DNA of 64,000 nucleotides, taken from contig JAIBCI010000040.1 of assembly GCA_019694255.1 (NCBI GenBank), positions 1 to 64,000 on the forward strand, in the 5' to 3' direction. The notes under the pieces were generated by a model that saw nothing but the letters and a program-made list of their open reading frames with translations, searched no databases and was not told the DNA's origin. Positions 26,684 through 35,727 of this stretch are shown one piece after another (within the stretch, counting starts at the first letter, position 1; each line of letters opens with the position of its first letter). The translations under genes were made by a program, and so were the position numbers. This DNA is from Saprospiraceae bacterium. Lineage in GTDB: Bacteria > Bacteroidota > Bacteroidia > Chitinophagales > Saprospiraceae.

Positions 26684-26884
26684 TTAGTCATCCGCATCCA
26701 GCTCAAATATTTCTTCCATGGATTTGCCAAACACTTTGGCAATCTTCAGCGCAAGCACCGCAGAAGGAATGTACTTATTGTTCTCGATGGCATGAATGGT
26801 TTGCCTGCTGACACCGGTGCGCTGGGCCAGTTCTTCCTGTGTAATGTCCAGTATGGCGCGTTCTATCCTGATTTTATTTTTCAT
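26684..26884 (-). CDS. Small XRE-family (YgzD-like) transcriptional regulator
   Basis: 66 residues from MKNKIRIERAILDITQEELA at 26884; the longer open frame upstream lies inside the neighbouring gene. Almost the whole protein is an HTH_3 domain, with recognition region RTGVSRQTIHAIENNKY and an acidic tail. Such mini-regulators typically repress their own operon with a membrane partner. Its start overlaps the end of the membrane-protein gene by 11 bases. The probable operator is the repeat set at 27371-27425. Confidence 0.93.
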   Translation of the reverse strand: MKNKIRIERAILDITQEELAQRTGVSRQTIHAIENNKYIPSAVLALKIAKVFGKSMEEIFELDADD

Positions 26885-27350
26885 GCAGGGCTTTTCTTTT
26901 ATTAAAATAAAGCACCAGGTGAAAGCGGGCAATAAAAATAATCATCAGGGTAAACATGCCAAAGGTCATGACATTCAGGAACGAAGTGTTATAGATAAAA
27001 ATGAAAGCAACTAAGAGCAACATATAGTGTACGGCGAACGCCCACATCAGTGAGCTTAATCTGGTGTGACGGATAAATTCATCTTCATTTTTCTCACGTG
27101 CAAAGGTTAACAGCAGTCCTCCGATAATTATAACTATTCCGCAAAGCGTAGCTACCAGGTCAGTCTGAATCCAACCAAAGTAGACGGCCTCACCAAATAT
27201 TTCATCCTTTGCAAACGCGAATACATTGCCTCTGATCTCCGGAAAAGAGCTTTCGAAGATGATCTTAAGTGCACCGGTAAGGCTTCCAATGATTAAAAGG
27301 ATCCATCCGGGAATCTTCCATTGATTAGAAATCTGAAGTGGTAGTTTCAT
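26874..27350 (-). CDS. Four-helix membrane protein paired with XRE regulator
   Basis: 158 residues with four membrane helices (about 13-30, 65-82, 101-120, 125-147). Between helices 2 and 3 is a conserved-looking cytoplasmic loop AREKNEDEFIRHTRLSSLMWA. Proteins of this shape are frequently encoded next to a 65-70-residue XRE regulator in Bacteroidota and Firmicutes; the function is not known to me. It is the first gene of the pair, 26-75 bases downstream of the repeated operator. Confidence 0.75.
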   Translation of the reverse strand: MKLPLQISNQWKIPGWILLIIGSLTGALKIIFESSFPEIRGNVFAFAKDEIFGEAVYFGWIQTDLVATLCGIVIIIGGLLLTFAREKNEDEFIRHTRLSSLMWAFAVHYMLLLVAFIFIYNTSFLNVMTFGMFTLMIIFIARFHLVLYFNKRKALHEK

Positions 27351-27370
27351 AAATTTAATTTTATATGTAT

Positions 27371-27425
27371 TGTAAACTTTACAAAAATAACGCTATACTT
27401 TACAAAATAATATGTTTACTTTACA
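27371..27425 (-). promoter_or_regulatory. Three phased ACTTTACA operator repeats
   Basis: ACTTTACA occurs at 27376-27383, 27397-27404 and 27418-27425, with exactly 21 bp between copies (about two helical turns). The first copy is half of a dyad, TGTAAA-C-TTTACA (27371-27383), and the third is half of an imperfect one (27413-27425). It lies just upstream of the membrane-protein/XRE pair. Confidence 0.7.
27382..27389 (-). promoter_or_regulatory. Promoter -7 element of the membrane-protein/XRE pair
   Basis: TATTTTTG on the minus strand, overlapping the last two bases of the first operator copy and 31 bases before the ATG at 27350. A bound repressor would cover it. Confidence 0.55.
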
Positions 27426-27587
27426 TATTAACAACTTATTTGTTAATGATTTTAAATCTTTAATGGGAGCGTCGGGTTATATTTTGAATTCCGTTGTCAG
27501 GGAAACCCTCCGGGACAGGCAATCAACAGAATCACTTAAGCTCAGGTTAAAACTCCCGGTCCGGATTATCATTTGACTGAAGCGAAT

Positions 27588-27595
27588 TACTTTTG
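27588..27595 (+). promoter_or_regulatory. Promoter -7 element of moxR
   Basis: TACTTTTG, 23 bases before the ATG at 27619. No well-spaced -33 element is seen. Confidence 0.55.
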
Positions 27596-27618
27596 CCTCT
27601 CTATCGGACTATTTAGAC

Positions 27619-28581
27619 ATGCAGTATAAAACAGACATCGAAGCAGTTGACGCACTGGCTTCGTCATACAAAGCGCTGAGCAAAGAAATTTCGAAAGTAA
27701 TCGTAGGGCAAGAAGAAGTTGTCAGGGCATCGATTATTTCACTGTTTAGCAATGGACACAGCCTTTTGGTTGGCGTGCCGGGCCTTGCAAAGACATTATT
27801 GATCAATACCCTGGCCAATGTACTGGACCTGAGCTTTAAGCGTATCCAGTTCACACCGGACCTTATGCCTTCAGATATAACGGGATCTGAAGTATTGGGC
27901 GATGACCGTCATTTTCATTTTAACAGAGGACCTTTGTTTGCCAATATCGTTTTGGCAGATGAAATCAACAGGACCCCTCCCAAAACTCAGGCTGCGCTGT
28001 TGGAAGCAATGCAGGAAAGGCATGTCACGGTATCAGGACAGCGTCACGATCTGCCTGCGCCGTTTTTTGTACTGGCCACGCAGAATCCCATCGAACAGGA
28101 AGGGACTTACCCACTTCCGGAAGCGCAACTTGACCGGTTTATGTTCAACATTCTGCTCAACTATCCAAGTTATGAACAGGAGCTTGAAGTGGTCAGACAG
28201 ACTACGGTGGAGCGTAAGGTTGAGCTGACCCCTATTCTGAATGCAGGGCAGATTATGGAATTTCAAAAAGTCGTGAGAAAGATTCCGGTTGCAGATAATG
28301 TCATGCAGTATGCCGTCAATCTGGCTACGCGGAGCCGTCCAAATACAGAGCGTGCCACCAAGGAGGTCAATCAGTATGTCGCCTGGGGCGCTGGACCGAG
28401 GGCATCACAGAACCTGGTATTGGGTGCCAAATGCCATGCAGCCTTACACGGGAAATACAGCCCGGATATAGAAGATGTCAGATCGATTGCGCAGCTGGTT
28501 CTAAGGCACCGTATAGTGGTTAATTATAAGGCTGAAGCAGACGGATTGAATGTTGACAAGCTGATCGATACGCTACTTTAA
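27619..28581 (+). CDS. MoxR-family AAA+ ATPase
   Basis: 320 residues, the MoxR proper subfamily. Walker A is [10 protein letters not shown] (about 53-62), Walker B VLADEINR, followed by the [18 protein letters not shown] insert and sensor 1 [23 protein letters not shown]. MoxR proteins act as chaperone-like ATPases usually with DUF58 and VWA partners encoded next to them. Here no DUF58 or VWA gene follows: the next gene is rpmE, with a short hairpin (28593-28608) between. The partners must be elsewhere if they exist. Confidence 0.94.
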   Translation: MQYKTDIEAVDALASSYKALSKEISKVIVGQEEVVRASIISLFSNGHSLLVGVPGLAKTLLINTLANVLDLSFKRIQFTPDLMPSDITGSEVLGDDRHFHFNRGPLFANIVLADEINRTPPKTQAALLEAMQERHVTVSGQRHDLPAPFFVLATQNPIEQEGTYPLPEAQLDRFMFNILLNYPSYEQELEVVRQTTVERKVELTPILNAGQIMEFQKVVRKIPVADNVMQYAVNLATRSRPNTERATKEVNQYVAWGAGPRASQNLVLGAKCHAALHGKYSPDIEDVRSIAQLVLRHRIVVNYKAEADGLNVDKLIDTLL

Positions 28582-28592
28582 GCCACGGGACA

Positions 28593-28627
28593 GCACAATT
28601 TGTTGTGCCTCGCAGCTATTTTTTAAA
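28593..28627 (+). terminator. Possible weak terminator after moxR
   Basis: GCACAA (28593-28598) and TTGTGC (28603-28608) with a 4-nt loop; a T-run follows only after about 10 bases. Unconvincing as a classic terminator, but the only candidate between moxR and rpmE. Confidence 0.3.
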
Positions 28628-28637
28628 AAAATGGTTG

Positions 28638-28645
28638 TATATTTG
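28638..28645 (+). promoter_or_regulatory. Promoter -7 element of rpmE
   Basis: TATATTTG, 24 bases before the rpmE start at 28670. It overlaps the upstream in-frame ATG at 28631, which argues against that start. Confidence 0.65.
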
Positions 28646-28669
28646 CGACCCAATTTTAAGGTCTTAGTC

Positions 28670-28927
28670 ATGAAAAAAGATATTCATCCTTCAAATTACA
28701 GATATGTGGTCTTCAAGGATTTCTCCTGCAACGAAGCCTTTCTGACCAAATCCTGTGCCGCTACCAAAGAGACTATTAAATGGGAGGACGGCAACGAATA
28801 TCCGCTCATCAGGCTGGAGATTAGCAGCAAATCACATCCTTTCTTCACCGGAAAAATGAAATTTGTGGATACTGCAGGACGTATCGATAAATTTAATAAG
28901 AAGTTTGCTAAGGCAACTAAATCCTGA
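28670..28927 (+). CDS. rpmE: 50S ribosomal protein L31 type B
   Basis: 85 residues from [17 protein letters not shown]. The pattern [14 protein letters not shown] and [21 protein letters not shown] is that of bL31B. The two cysteines (FSCNEAF, KSCAAT) are not in the CxxC arrangement of the zinc-binding type A, so this is the zinc-independent form. The frame is open to 28631, but the promoter lies there. Confidence 0.95.
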   Translation: MKKDIHPSNYRYVVFKDFSCNEAFLTKSCAATKETIKWEDGNEYPLIRLEISSKSHPFFTGKMKFVDTAGRIDKFNKKFAKATKS

Positions 28928-28942
28928 TTTCCTTTTACTTTC

Positions 28943-28973
28943 TTGAACTTTTGACTGTGCCGGCATACTTTTG
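28943..28973 (+). promoter_or_regulatory. Promoter of the alternative GlmU gene
   Basis: TTG (28943-28945), 20 bases, TACTTTTG (28966-28973), about 22 bases before the TTG start at 28996. Confidence 0.6.
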
Positions 28974-28995
28974 CCCGTATTAGTATTTTATTGTT

Positions 28996-30216
28996 TTGAA
29001 TCTTATATTAGTCAATCCTGCAGGCTGGCGACATCTTCTGCCGCTCAGCGCAACAAGACCCGTGGCGGAGCTCCGCATCGGTATCCTAACCATTGCTGAA
29101 AAGTGGGAAAACAGATTCGGTATATCAGCGCACCACCTGGTTCATGGTTATCTCAGCGAAGGGAGAAAAATTCAGTCCGGAGAGGACAATCTTTTTGTCA
29201 TCGGCGGGCTGCTACCTGAAAAGGAAATCACCAAACAGATTATCAATCTTAGCAAAGGACTGTGGCTATTAGATTCTGAAGGAAATTTTTTAGCGGCCAG
29301 GCTTGACCAGGAGAATGCCGAACGCTTTATTTCAACGTATGTCACCAGCGGAGGCAACCCACAGTATTCCGATCTGGCTGGCCAAAGCATAAAGGCGGAG
29401 GGTCAGCCCCGGCAGATCAGGCATACCTGGGACATCTTTATGAAAAACGGCGAAGAACTTGCGTCGGATTATCAATGGATCACATCCGGAAGAGTTTCTG
29501 CAGTGGCAGCACCTGGCAATCAAATTATCGGAGAAAGGCTATTTATTGAAGAAGGCGCCAAGGTTCAGTGTGCCATTCTCAATACCAGTACCGGACCAAT
29601 TTATATTGGAAAAAATTCAGAGGTCATGGAAGGGTCAGTGATCCGGGGGCCTTTTGGGCTATGTGAGGGCGCCACAGTAAAACTCAGCGCAAAGATTTAT
29701 GGACCCACGACGATCGGCCCATATTGTAAGGTAGGCGGTGAACTCAACAATGTGGTTATGCAGGCGAACAGCAATAAGGCACATGACGGATTCCTCGGCA
29801 ATGCCGCCATTGGCGAATGGTGTAACCTCGGCGCCGATACCAACAACTCCAATCTCAAGAATACCTATGCAGAAGTCAAGCTTTGGGATTACGCGGCCAA
29901 TTCTTTCGTAAAGACTGGCTCGATATTCTGTGGCCTGGTGATGGGTGACCACGCCAAGTGTGGCATCAACACCATGTTCAACACCGGGACCGTCGTCGGT
30001 GTCGGCGCCAACGTATTTGGCAGCGGTTATCCCCGCCAGTTCATTCCTGATTTCGCCTGGGGCGGCGCCAGCGGTTTCAAGACTTTCAAATTTGATGAAT
30101 TTATCAGCACCGCCCGCGTTGTGATGTCCAGGCGTAATGTCACTTTAGATGAGGCACAGATCAGCATACTGCGGGAAGTGATGGCGATGTCAGCCGGATA
30201 CAGGAACTGGGAGTGA
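28996..30216 (+). CDS. Alternative GlmU-like sugar nucleotidyl/acetyltransferase
   Basis: 406 residues with a TTG start (MNLILVNPAGWRHLLPLSAT). The N-terminal 190 residues are a diverged nucleotidyltransferase domain; the C-terminal half is a left-handed beta-helix of hexapeptide repeats (IYIGKNSEVMEGSVIRGPFG, IYGPTTIGPYCKVGGELNN). This matches the Bacteroidota family proposed as alternate GlmU, thought to make UDP-GlcNAc for peptidoglycan and LPS. The classical GlmU pyrophosphorylase signature is not present, so the first reaction is inferred. Confidence 0.82.
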   Translation: MNLILVNPAGWRHLLPLSATRPVAELRIGILTIAEKWENRFGISAHHLVHGYLSEGRKIQSGEDNLFVIGGLLPEKEITKQIINLSKGLWLLDSEGNFLAARLDQENAERFISTYVTSGGNPQYSDLAGQSIKAEGQPRQIRHTWDIFMKNGEELASDYQWITSGRVSAVAAPGNQIIGERLFIEEGAKVQCAILNTSTGPIYIGKNSEVMEGSVIRGPFGLCEGATVKLSAKIYGPTTIGPYCKVGGELNNVVMQANSNKAHDGFLGNAAIGEWCNLGADTNNSNLKNTYAEVKLWDYAANSFVKTGSIFCGLVMGDHAKCGINTMFNTGTVVGVGANVFGSGYPRQFIPDFAWGGASGFKTFKFDEFISTARVVMSRRNVTLDEAQISILREVMAMSAGYRNWE

Positions 30217-30276
30217 GCCTAAAATTACACAACTGGTATACAGAAATCCGCCAAAGAAAAAACAAATTAGATAATC

Positions 30277-31026
30277 TTATACGGTCTCTGACTTCAGCGA
30301 AGCGCCAATAAAATATCGGTTAAGCCTGGCAATATTGCTGATAGAAATTTCCTTTGGGCACTCCGCTTCGCAAGCGGCAATATTGGAGCAACGGCCAAAC
30401 CCTTCAGCGTCCATTTGCCCGACCATATTGACTACCCTGCGCTCGTTTTCGACGGCGCCCTGTGGCAGCAGACCAAGGTGTGAGACTTTTGCAGCGACAA
30501 ACAGCATGGCAGATCCATTTGGACAGGCAGCAACACAGGCACCACAACCAATGCAGGCAGCCGCATCAAAAGCGCGTGCTGCAATATCCTTTTCGATCGG
30601 TATGCTATTGGCATCAACTGCTTGTCCGGTATTTACGGACACATAACCCCCGGCTTGAATAATTCGATCAAATGCCGAACGATCCACAACGAGATCTTTT
30701 ATTACCGGAAAAGCTTTGGCCATATAGGGTTCAACGGTAATGGTATCACCGTCTTTATAATATCTCATATGCAGCTGACAGGTAGTGGTTCCTCCCTGTG
30801 GACCGTGCGGACGTCCATTGATCACCATACTGCAGGCACCACAAATACCCTCCCTACAGTCATGATCGAAGGCAATCGGCTCCTGACGCGACTCCAGCAA
30901 CTGCTGATTCAACACATCCATCATTTCGAGAAATGACATATGTTCATTGGCCTCGACCTGGTAGCTCTCTAACTTACCTTTTGTTTGACTGTCTTTCTGT
31001 CTCCACACCTTTACTGTCAGTTTCAT
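30277..31026 (-). CDS. sdhB: Succinate dehydrogenase/fumarate reductase iron-sulfur subunit
   Basis: 249 residues from the start at 31026 ([17 protein letters not shown]); the open frame beyond is not family-like. [2Fe-2S] ligands are Cys57, 62, 65 and 83 ([15 protein letters not shown]). The second domain holds the [4Fe-4S] set [12 protein letters not shown] (158-168) and the [3Fe-4S] set Cys213, 219, 223. It passes electrons between the SdhA flavin and quinone. Neither sdhA nor sdhC is adjacent, unlike the usual sdhCAB operon; queG lies 37 bases upstream. Confidence 0.92.
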   Translation of the reverse strand: MKLTVKVWRQKDSQTKGKLESYQVEANEHMSFLEMMDVLNQQLLESRQEPIAFDHDCREGICGACSMVINGRPHGPQGGTTTCQLHMRYYKDGDTITVEPYMAKAFPVIKDLVVDRSAFDRIIQAGGYVSVNTGQAVDANSIPIEKDIAARAFDAAACIGCGACVAACPNGSAMLFVAAKVSHLGLLPQGAVENERRVVNMVGQMDAEGFGRCSNIAACEAECPKEISISNIARLNRYFIGASLKSETV

Positions 31027-31063
31027 AATCTCGTTTAAGGGGTAAATATAATATCTACCACAT

Positions 31064-32017
31064 TTATGGAAGGCGAGTGGAGTCACTTTGTTCACCTTTA
31101 GCCCGTGATTTAAGAAGAAATGAACCATTGCGCTGCATTCCAGCTCTGCCGGTCCTGCGCAATGGCGAACCGCGGCTTATCACATCCCACAATTTTTCTG
31201 AAATTTGGGACCAGTCATACGCCGTCATATTGAGTAACGCTGGTGACGGGGAAAAGGCAGGTTCGGAATGTGGCTTGGCAAAGCGATTCCATGGACACAC
31301 TTCCTGACATATATCGCATCCGAAAACCCAGCCCTCCATTTTTTCGCTGTATTCTTGAGGGATTTCCTTCCTGAGTTCGATGGTTAGGTAGGAAATACAC
31401 CTGGATGCATCCAGGAGATATCCCGAGGGACTAATGGCTTCGGTAGGACAGGCTTCAATACATCGAGTGCAACTACCGCAATAATCACGGAGAGGATAGG
31501 CATATTCAAAGACGAGATCTGTCAGAACACAGGTTAGGAAGAAATAGGAGCCAACACCGGGACGAATATTCAGGGTATTGCGACCATTCCAACCAAGCCC
31601 GGCTCGATTCGCCCATTCCCTTTCCATCACAGGTCCGGAGTCAATAAATGCTCTAAACAGAATGTCTCCGTACGCTTCTTTCATCCACCGTTCAAGCGCT
31701 TTGCATTTTTTACGAAGTACTTTATGATAGTCCTGGCCATAGGCATACCGGGCTATCTTTGCCCCAGAGGTTCCATTCTGTTCAGCGTAATAATTATGGC
31801 TTAATACAATGACGCTGCGGGTACCAGGCAATAACTTGCGGGGATCTGTGCGCAAGTCAAAGTGGTTTTCCATGTAGCTCATTTCCCCATGGAATCCACC
31901 GGCAAGCCATTGCTCCAGACGACGCGCTTCATCGTCCAATGCTTCCGCACGAGCCACCCCTGCAAAATCGAAGCCCAGTTCAAGGGCCTTCAAACGAACT
32001 TTCTCAAACGAAACCAT
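31064..32017 (-). CDS. queG: Epoxyqueuosine reductase
   Basis: 317 residues. It reduces epoxyqueuosine to queuosine in tRNA using cobalamin and two [4Fe-4S] clusters. Cluster motifs are [16 protein letters not shown] (about 184-199) and [14 protein letters not shown] (about 240-253), and the N-terminal cobalamin-binding region includes [13 protein letters not shown] and VLSHNYY. The C-terminus, with the HEAT-like tail [15 protein letters not shown], is complete. A sequence close to a -7 element is present upstream but is not a clean match. Confidence 0.93.
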   Translation of the reverse strand: MVSFEKVRLKALELGFDFAGVARAEALDDEARRLEQWLAGGFHGEMSYMENHFDLRTDPRKLLPGTRSVIVLSHNYYAEQNGTSGAKIARYAYGQDYHKVLRKKCKALERWMKEAYGDILFRAFIDSGPVMEREWANRAGLGWNGRNTLNIRPGVGSYFFLTCVLTDLVFEYAYPLRDYCGSCTRCIEACPTEAISPSGYLLDASRCISYLTIELRKEIPQEYSEKMEGWVFGCDICQEVCPWNRFAKPHSEPAFSPSPALLNMTAYDWSQISEKLWDVISRGSPLRRTGRAGMQRNGSFLLKSRAKGEQSDSTRLP

Positions 32018-32112
32018 GATAAACTTGCAACAAGCCGCACAAAGTTGATCATAAATAGTACACTTAGATATTATTCATTCTTGAAGCGATCTTCGGATGA
32101 AGTTATCTCGAC

Positions 32113-32120
32113 TATCTTTG
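32113..32120 (+). promoter_or_regulatory. Promoter -7 element of the DedA gene
   Basis: TATCTTTG, 14 bases before the ATG at 32135, implying a very short leader. Confidence 0.55.
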
Positions 32121-32134
32121 GGCCTTCGCAAGAC

Positions 32135-32791
32135 ATGGAATTCATCAGGCAAGTCATCGATTTTATCCTTCATATTGACCAGCATCTGGTAGAGTTGACC
32201 ACACAATACGGTGGTTATATCTATGGGATTCTTTTCATTATATTATTTACTGAGACCGGATTGGTCGTAACGGCTATTCTTCCCGGAGACAGTCTTTTAT
32301 TTGCAGCCGGCGCACTATGTTCCAGTGGCAACCTGAATCTAATCAATACCATGTTGTTTATGATGATTGGGGCAATTTTGGGCAATCAATTGAATTTTTA
32401 CATTGGACGCTGGGTTGGCCCTCGTCTTCAGAACCTTCACACCAAATGGATCAATAAAGAATATATTGAGCGGACACAAAGATTTTATGATAAGCACGGC
32501 GGCAAGGCCCTTGTCATAGGAAGGTTCCTTCCGATCATCAGGACCTTCGTTCCACTGGTTGCTGGAATAGGTAACATGAATGCAGGCAGATTTGTCTTTT
32601 ATAATATTATTGGAGCAATACTGTGGATTATCCCGCTCACCTTGCTCGGATATTTATTTGGCAACATACCATTTGTAAAAAACAATTTTACTATGGTCAT
32701 ATTGCTGATCATTGTAATCAGCGCAATGCCATTGTACATCGGCCTGTGGAACAGAAAAAAACTGTTCAAAAAAGTCAGGGAAATGGAATAA
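32135..32791 (+). CDS. DedA-family membrane protein
   Basis: 218 residues from MEFIRQVIDFILHID at 32135; the long upstream open frame is antisense to queG. DedA signatures: FTETGLVVTAILPGDSLLFAAGAL, then GAILGNQLNFYIGRWVGPRL, and the re-entrant GRFLPIIRTFVPLVAGIGNM with the functional Arg. These proteins are thought to flip lipid carriers (undecaprenyl phosphate or phosphatidylethanolamine). The symporter gene begins 7 bases after the stop and so is likely in the same message. Confidence 0.92.
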   Translation: MEFIRQVIDFILHIDQHLVELTTQYGGYIYGILFIILFTETGLVVTAILPGDSLLFAAGALCSSGNLNLINTMLFMMIGAILGNQLNFYIGRWVGPRLQNLHTKWINKEYIERTQRFYDKHGGKALVIGRFLPIIRTFVPLVAGIGNMNAGRFVFYNIIGAILWIIPLTLLGYLFGNIPFVKNNFTMVILLIIVISAMPLYIGLWNRKKLFKKVREME

Positions 32792-32798
32792 TCGCCCC

Positions 32799-34181
32799 AT
32801 GTTGAAACAAATCATTCAAAAGAACCTCAAGCTAATTTTTGCGGTACTTTTTATTTTGACAGCTGTATCTTCTGTGATGATGTTTGTACCGGAAGGCATA
32901 ACAGACCAACTCAAAGGTATGACACGCTGGGCCGCACTTCTGACGATGGTACTGATTGGATTGCATTATCACAAGATCACTGTATGGATTATCATCAGTA
33001 TGTTTATTGGCGCTGAGATAGGTTATGATTTTCCTGCAATTGGAGATCAACTCAATGTCTTCAGTAAAATTTTTATAAAGCTGATCAAATGTGTTATCGC
33101 ACCGCTCATTTTCGGTACGTTGATTGTTGGCATCGCCGGACATTCCAATATTCGTCAGTTAGGAAGGATGGGATGGAAATCATTGTTGTATTTTGAAGTG
33201 GTGACCACGGTTGCTTTGGGCATTGGTTTGCTCGCGATTAATATCAGTCGTGCAGGCGCAGGAATCGTGCAGGTTAATAATGGAGAAACGCTGCCTACAG
33301 GAATCAAACAGGAAGGATGGAAAGATCTGGTACTACATGTTTTTCCGGACAATCTGATTAAATCCATTTCAGAAGGACAGGTATTGCAAATTGTGGTTTT
33401 TACCTTAATCTTTGCAATCGCCATGATGTTTGTCAGCAAAGAGCAGAGGAGACCGTTTCTCACCTTTGCAGAAAGTCTGTCCGCCATCATGTTTCGTTTT
33501 ACAGACATCATCATGAAGCTGGCACCTTTGGCTGTTGGCGGAGCCATCGCCTACACGGTCTCACATCTTGGGGTGGAAGTCATGCGTAATTTGATGCTAT
33601 TGCTGGTGACACTGTACATTGCGCTAATTGTATTTGTGCTCCTGGTTTTTGTTCCGATCATTCTTTTTCTGCGAATTCCAGTGAAAAGGTTTGTTGCCCA
33701 TGTCGCCGAACCTGTCAGCATTGCTTTTGGTACAGCCAGCAGTGAAGCAGCACTTCCGCTGGCCATGGAAAACATGGAAAGGTTTGGTGTAACACGAGAG
33801 GTCGTGAGTTTTGTCCTGCCAACAGGACTGACGTTTAATTTGGATGGTACAACCCTATATCTCGCGCTGGCCTCTGTCTTTGTCGCGCAGGCAGCGGGTA
33901 TTGATATGAGTCTCGGCCAGCAACTGGTGATGATGTTGACACTGATGCTGACTTCCAAAGGCGTCGCAGGGGTTGCACGCGCTTCCCTCGTCATTCTGGC
34001 GGCTACGGCCAGTTCATTCGGATTACCGGAATGGCCCATCGCTGCGATTTTAGGCATCGACGCATTAATGGATATGGCCAGGACAGCCGTCAATACGCTT
34101 GGCAATTGTCTTGCTACGGTAGTGATTGGCAAGTGGGAGAATGAATTGAAGATTCCAGCACCAGAAGTGATACCGGAGTGA
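32799..34181 (+). CDS. Dicarboxylate/amino acid:cation symporter
   Basis: 460 residues, DAACS (GltP/DctA) family. Sodium- or proton-coupled uptake of glutamate, aspartate or C4-dicarboxylates. The re-entrant loop HP1 is GTASSEAALPLAMENM and TM7 holds TGLTFNLDGTTLYLALAS, corresponding to the NMDGT motif; HP2 is GVAGVARASLVILAATASS. The N-terminus carries an extra helix compared with the shortest members. It ends GTGA, overlapping the ung start. Confidence 0.92.
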   Translation: MLKQIIQKNLKLIFAVLFILTAVSSVMMFVPEGITDQLKGMTRWAALLTMVLIGLHYHKITVWIIISMFIGAEIGYDFPAIGDQLNVFSKIFIKLIKCVIAPLIFGTLIVGIAGHSNIRQLGRMGWKSLLYFEVVTTVALGIGLLAINISRAGAGIVQVNNGETLPTGIKQEGWKDLVLHVFPDNLIKSISEGQVLQIVVFTLIFAIAMMFVSKEQRRPFLTFAESLSAIMFRFTDIIMKLAPLAVGGAIAYTVSHLGVEVMRNLMLLLVTLYIALIVFVLLVFVPIILFLRIPVKRFVAHVAEPVSIAFGTASSEAALPLAMENMERFGVTREVVSFVLPTGLTFNLDGTTLYLALASVFVAQAAGIDMSLGQQLVMMLTLMLTSKGVAGVARASLVILAATASSFGLPEWPIAAILGIDALMDMARTAVNTLGNCLATVVIGKWENELKIPAPEVIPE

Positions 34182-34849
34182 ACGTTTCGATCGAAACAAG
34201 CTGGAGAGAAGTATTACAGGCGGAGTTTGACAAGCCGTATTTTGCCAACATCAGAGCGTCGCTGATCAGCGCACGCAACGCCGGCAAAATTATTTATCCG
34301 CCGGGCCCACAAATATTTAATGCATTCAATTCGACACCTTTTGACAAGGTCAAAGTCGTGATCATTGGTCAGGATCCCTACCACGGTGATGGTGAAGCCA
34401 TGGGCTTATGTTTCTCTGTTCCAAAAAATATCAAAATACCGCCATCACTACAAAATATATACAAAGAACTCAAAGCGGATCTCGGTCTGGATCCACCCGC
34501 GCACGGTGATCTCAGCGCCTGGGCTGCGCAGGGTGTTCTGCTATTGAATGCAAGTCTAACGGTTGAACGCAATCAGGCTAATTCGCACAAGGGAATCGGT
34601 TGGTACACATTTACCGATGCTGTTATTCGGCTACTATCAGAACATCGCAATCATTTGGTATTCATGCTCTGGGGTAATTTTGCCAAGCAAAAAAAAGAAC
34701 TGATTGACACTTCGAGGCATCTGGTCCTGGAAGCAGCGCACCCAAGCCCTTTGGCCGGTGGCGCGTTTTTTGGCTGTCGACATTTTAGTAAGGCAAATGC
34801 ATATCTTGCTACTACCGGAATAGATCCCGTTGAGTGGAAGATTATATGA
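34178..34849 (+). CDS. ung: Uracil-DNA glycosylase
   Basis: 223 residues with a GTG start overlapping the symporter stop (GTGA). It removes uracil from DNA in base excision repair. The water-activating loop is GQDPYHGDGEAMGLCF with Asp66; the DNA-intercalating loop is HPSPLAGG with His188, where most members have HPSPLS. NNSLTVE-like LLNASLTVE is also present. Third gene of the DedA-symporter-ung run by position. Confidence 0.96.
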   Translation: MNVSIETSWREVLQAEFDKPYFANIRASLISARNAGKIIYPPGPQIFNAFNSTPFDKVKVVIIGQDPYHGDGEAMGLCFSVPKNIKIPPSLQNIYKELKADLGLDPPAHGDLSAWAAQGVLLLNASLTVERNQANSHKGIGWYTFTDAVIRLLSEHRNHLVFMLWGNFAKQKKELIDTSRHLVLEAAHPSPLAGGAFFGCRHFSKANAYLATTGIDPVEWKII

Positions 34850-34944
34850 CGTTGTAACGGAATACATCAATTGAATGCGCTTGATCAAAATTCAACTGAT
34901 TAAACTTTCAGTAGACCCAAAAGTAGAGTGAATAGGTTAGATTT

Positions 34945-35727
34945 TTACCAGCTGCCGCCGGCACCTCCGCCTCCGAATCCTCCGCCTCCGAATCCTCCGA
35001 ATCCTCCGAATCCTCCACCGCTTGATGAAGAACCACCTCCAGAAGACCAACCTCCGGAGGACCAACCTCCGGAGGACCAACCTCCACCGGAAGTCCAGTT
35101 ATCATCGCGGAAGTACCTTCCTCCACGAAAATAACCTTGGTTGCTGTGACGACGAATAAATATGGTCAAAATTAAAAACAGGATGATGAAGATGAAAATG
35201 AGAATAATAATCAACAGCGGCGATACGGATACAGGTTGTTCGGATTTATATTCTCCGCCATGAAGCGAAATGATGGCACTGGTAGCCCGATCCAAACCTG
35301 TGTAATAATTAGCCGAACGAAAAGAAGGCTTAATGATCTGTTCAATAATACGGCGCGACATTGCGTCTGTCAGAAAACCTTCAGCACCGTAGCCTGTGAG
35401 AATCCTGATCTTACGGTCTTTGAGGGCAATATAGATCAGTACGCCATTGTTTTTATTCTTTTGTCCGATTCCCCATGAATTGGCAATGGACATTGCCCTG
35501 TCAAAGTCGTCTTCTCCGTTAAGACTTTTTTCAGTCACTACGGCAAGCTGGGTTGAAGTTGAATCATTGAATGCCACAAGTTTGGACTCCAGCGCGTTGC
35601 GCTCTGAAGCACTGAGAATGCCTGCAAAGTCATTGACGAGGGTTGATGGCTTTGCAGGAACTACGGACTGTCCCCATATCACCAGTGGCAGTATGATTCC
35701 TGCCAGTAAGGATAATAATCTATGCAT
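34945..35727 (-). CDS. TPM-domain protein with Gly-rich tail (YgcG-like)
   Basis: 260 residues. Signal peptide (MHRLLSLLAGIILPLVIWGQ), TPM domain (about 30-150, VNDFAGILSASERNALESK), one membrane helix (about 172-197), then a long Gly/Ser/Trp/Phe tail made of SSGGW and GGFG units. The tail is encoded by short tandem DNA repeats (34971-35012 and 35046-35090). It is downstream of a second TPM gene and a LemA gene, a common set. The start overlaps the upstream TPM gene by 8 bases. Confidence 0.88.
   Translation of the reverse strand: MHRLLSLLAGIILPLVIWGQSVVPAKPSTLVNDFAGILSASERNALESKLVAFNDSTSTQLAVVTEKSLNGEDDFDRAMSIANSWGIGQKNKNNGVLIYIALKDRKIRILTGYGAEGFLTDAMSRRIIEQIIKPSFRSANYYTGLDRATSAIISLHGGEYKSEQPVSVSPLLIIILIFIFIILFLILTIFIRRHSNQGYFRGGRYFRDDNWTSGGGWSSGGWSSGGWSSGGGSSSSGGGFGGFGGFGGGGFGGGGAGGSW
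34971..35012. repeat. 9-bp tandem repeats in TPM gene tail
   Basis: CTCCGAATC is present at 34971-34979, then, after a 6-base partial unit, three times in tandem at 34986-35012. Minus-strand reading gives GGFGGF repeats. The number of units may vary by slippage. Confidence 0.7.
35046..35090. repeat. 15-bp tandem repeats in TPM gene tail
   Basis: ACCAACCTCCGGAGG at 35046-35060 and 35061-35075, and a third copy with altered end at 35076-35090. It encodes SSGGW units. Confidence 0.7.

Noticed and set aside
31862..32134. 91-codon N-terminal extension of the DedA protein
   Set aside because: It is antisense to queG and lies upstream of the promoter element; DedA homology begins at 32135.
33155..34132. 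Long minus-strand frames (130 and 193 codons) inside the symporter gene
   Set aside because: Antisense shadows of a well-supported transporter; Ser/Thr/Arg-rich composition typical of such shadows.
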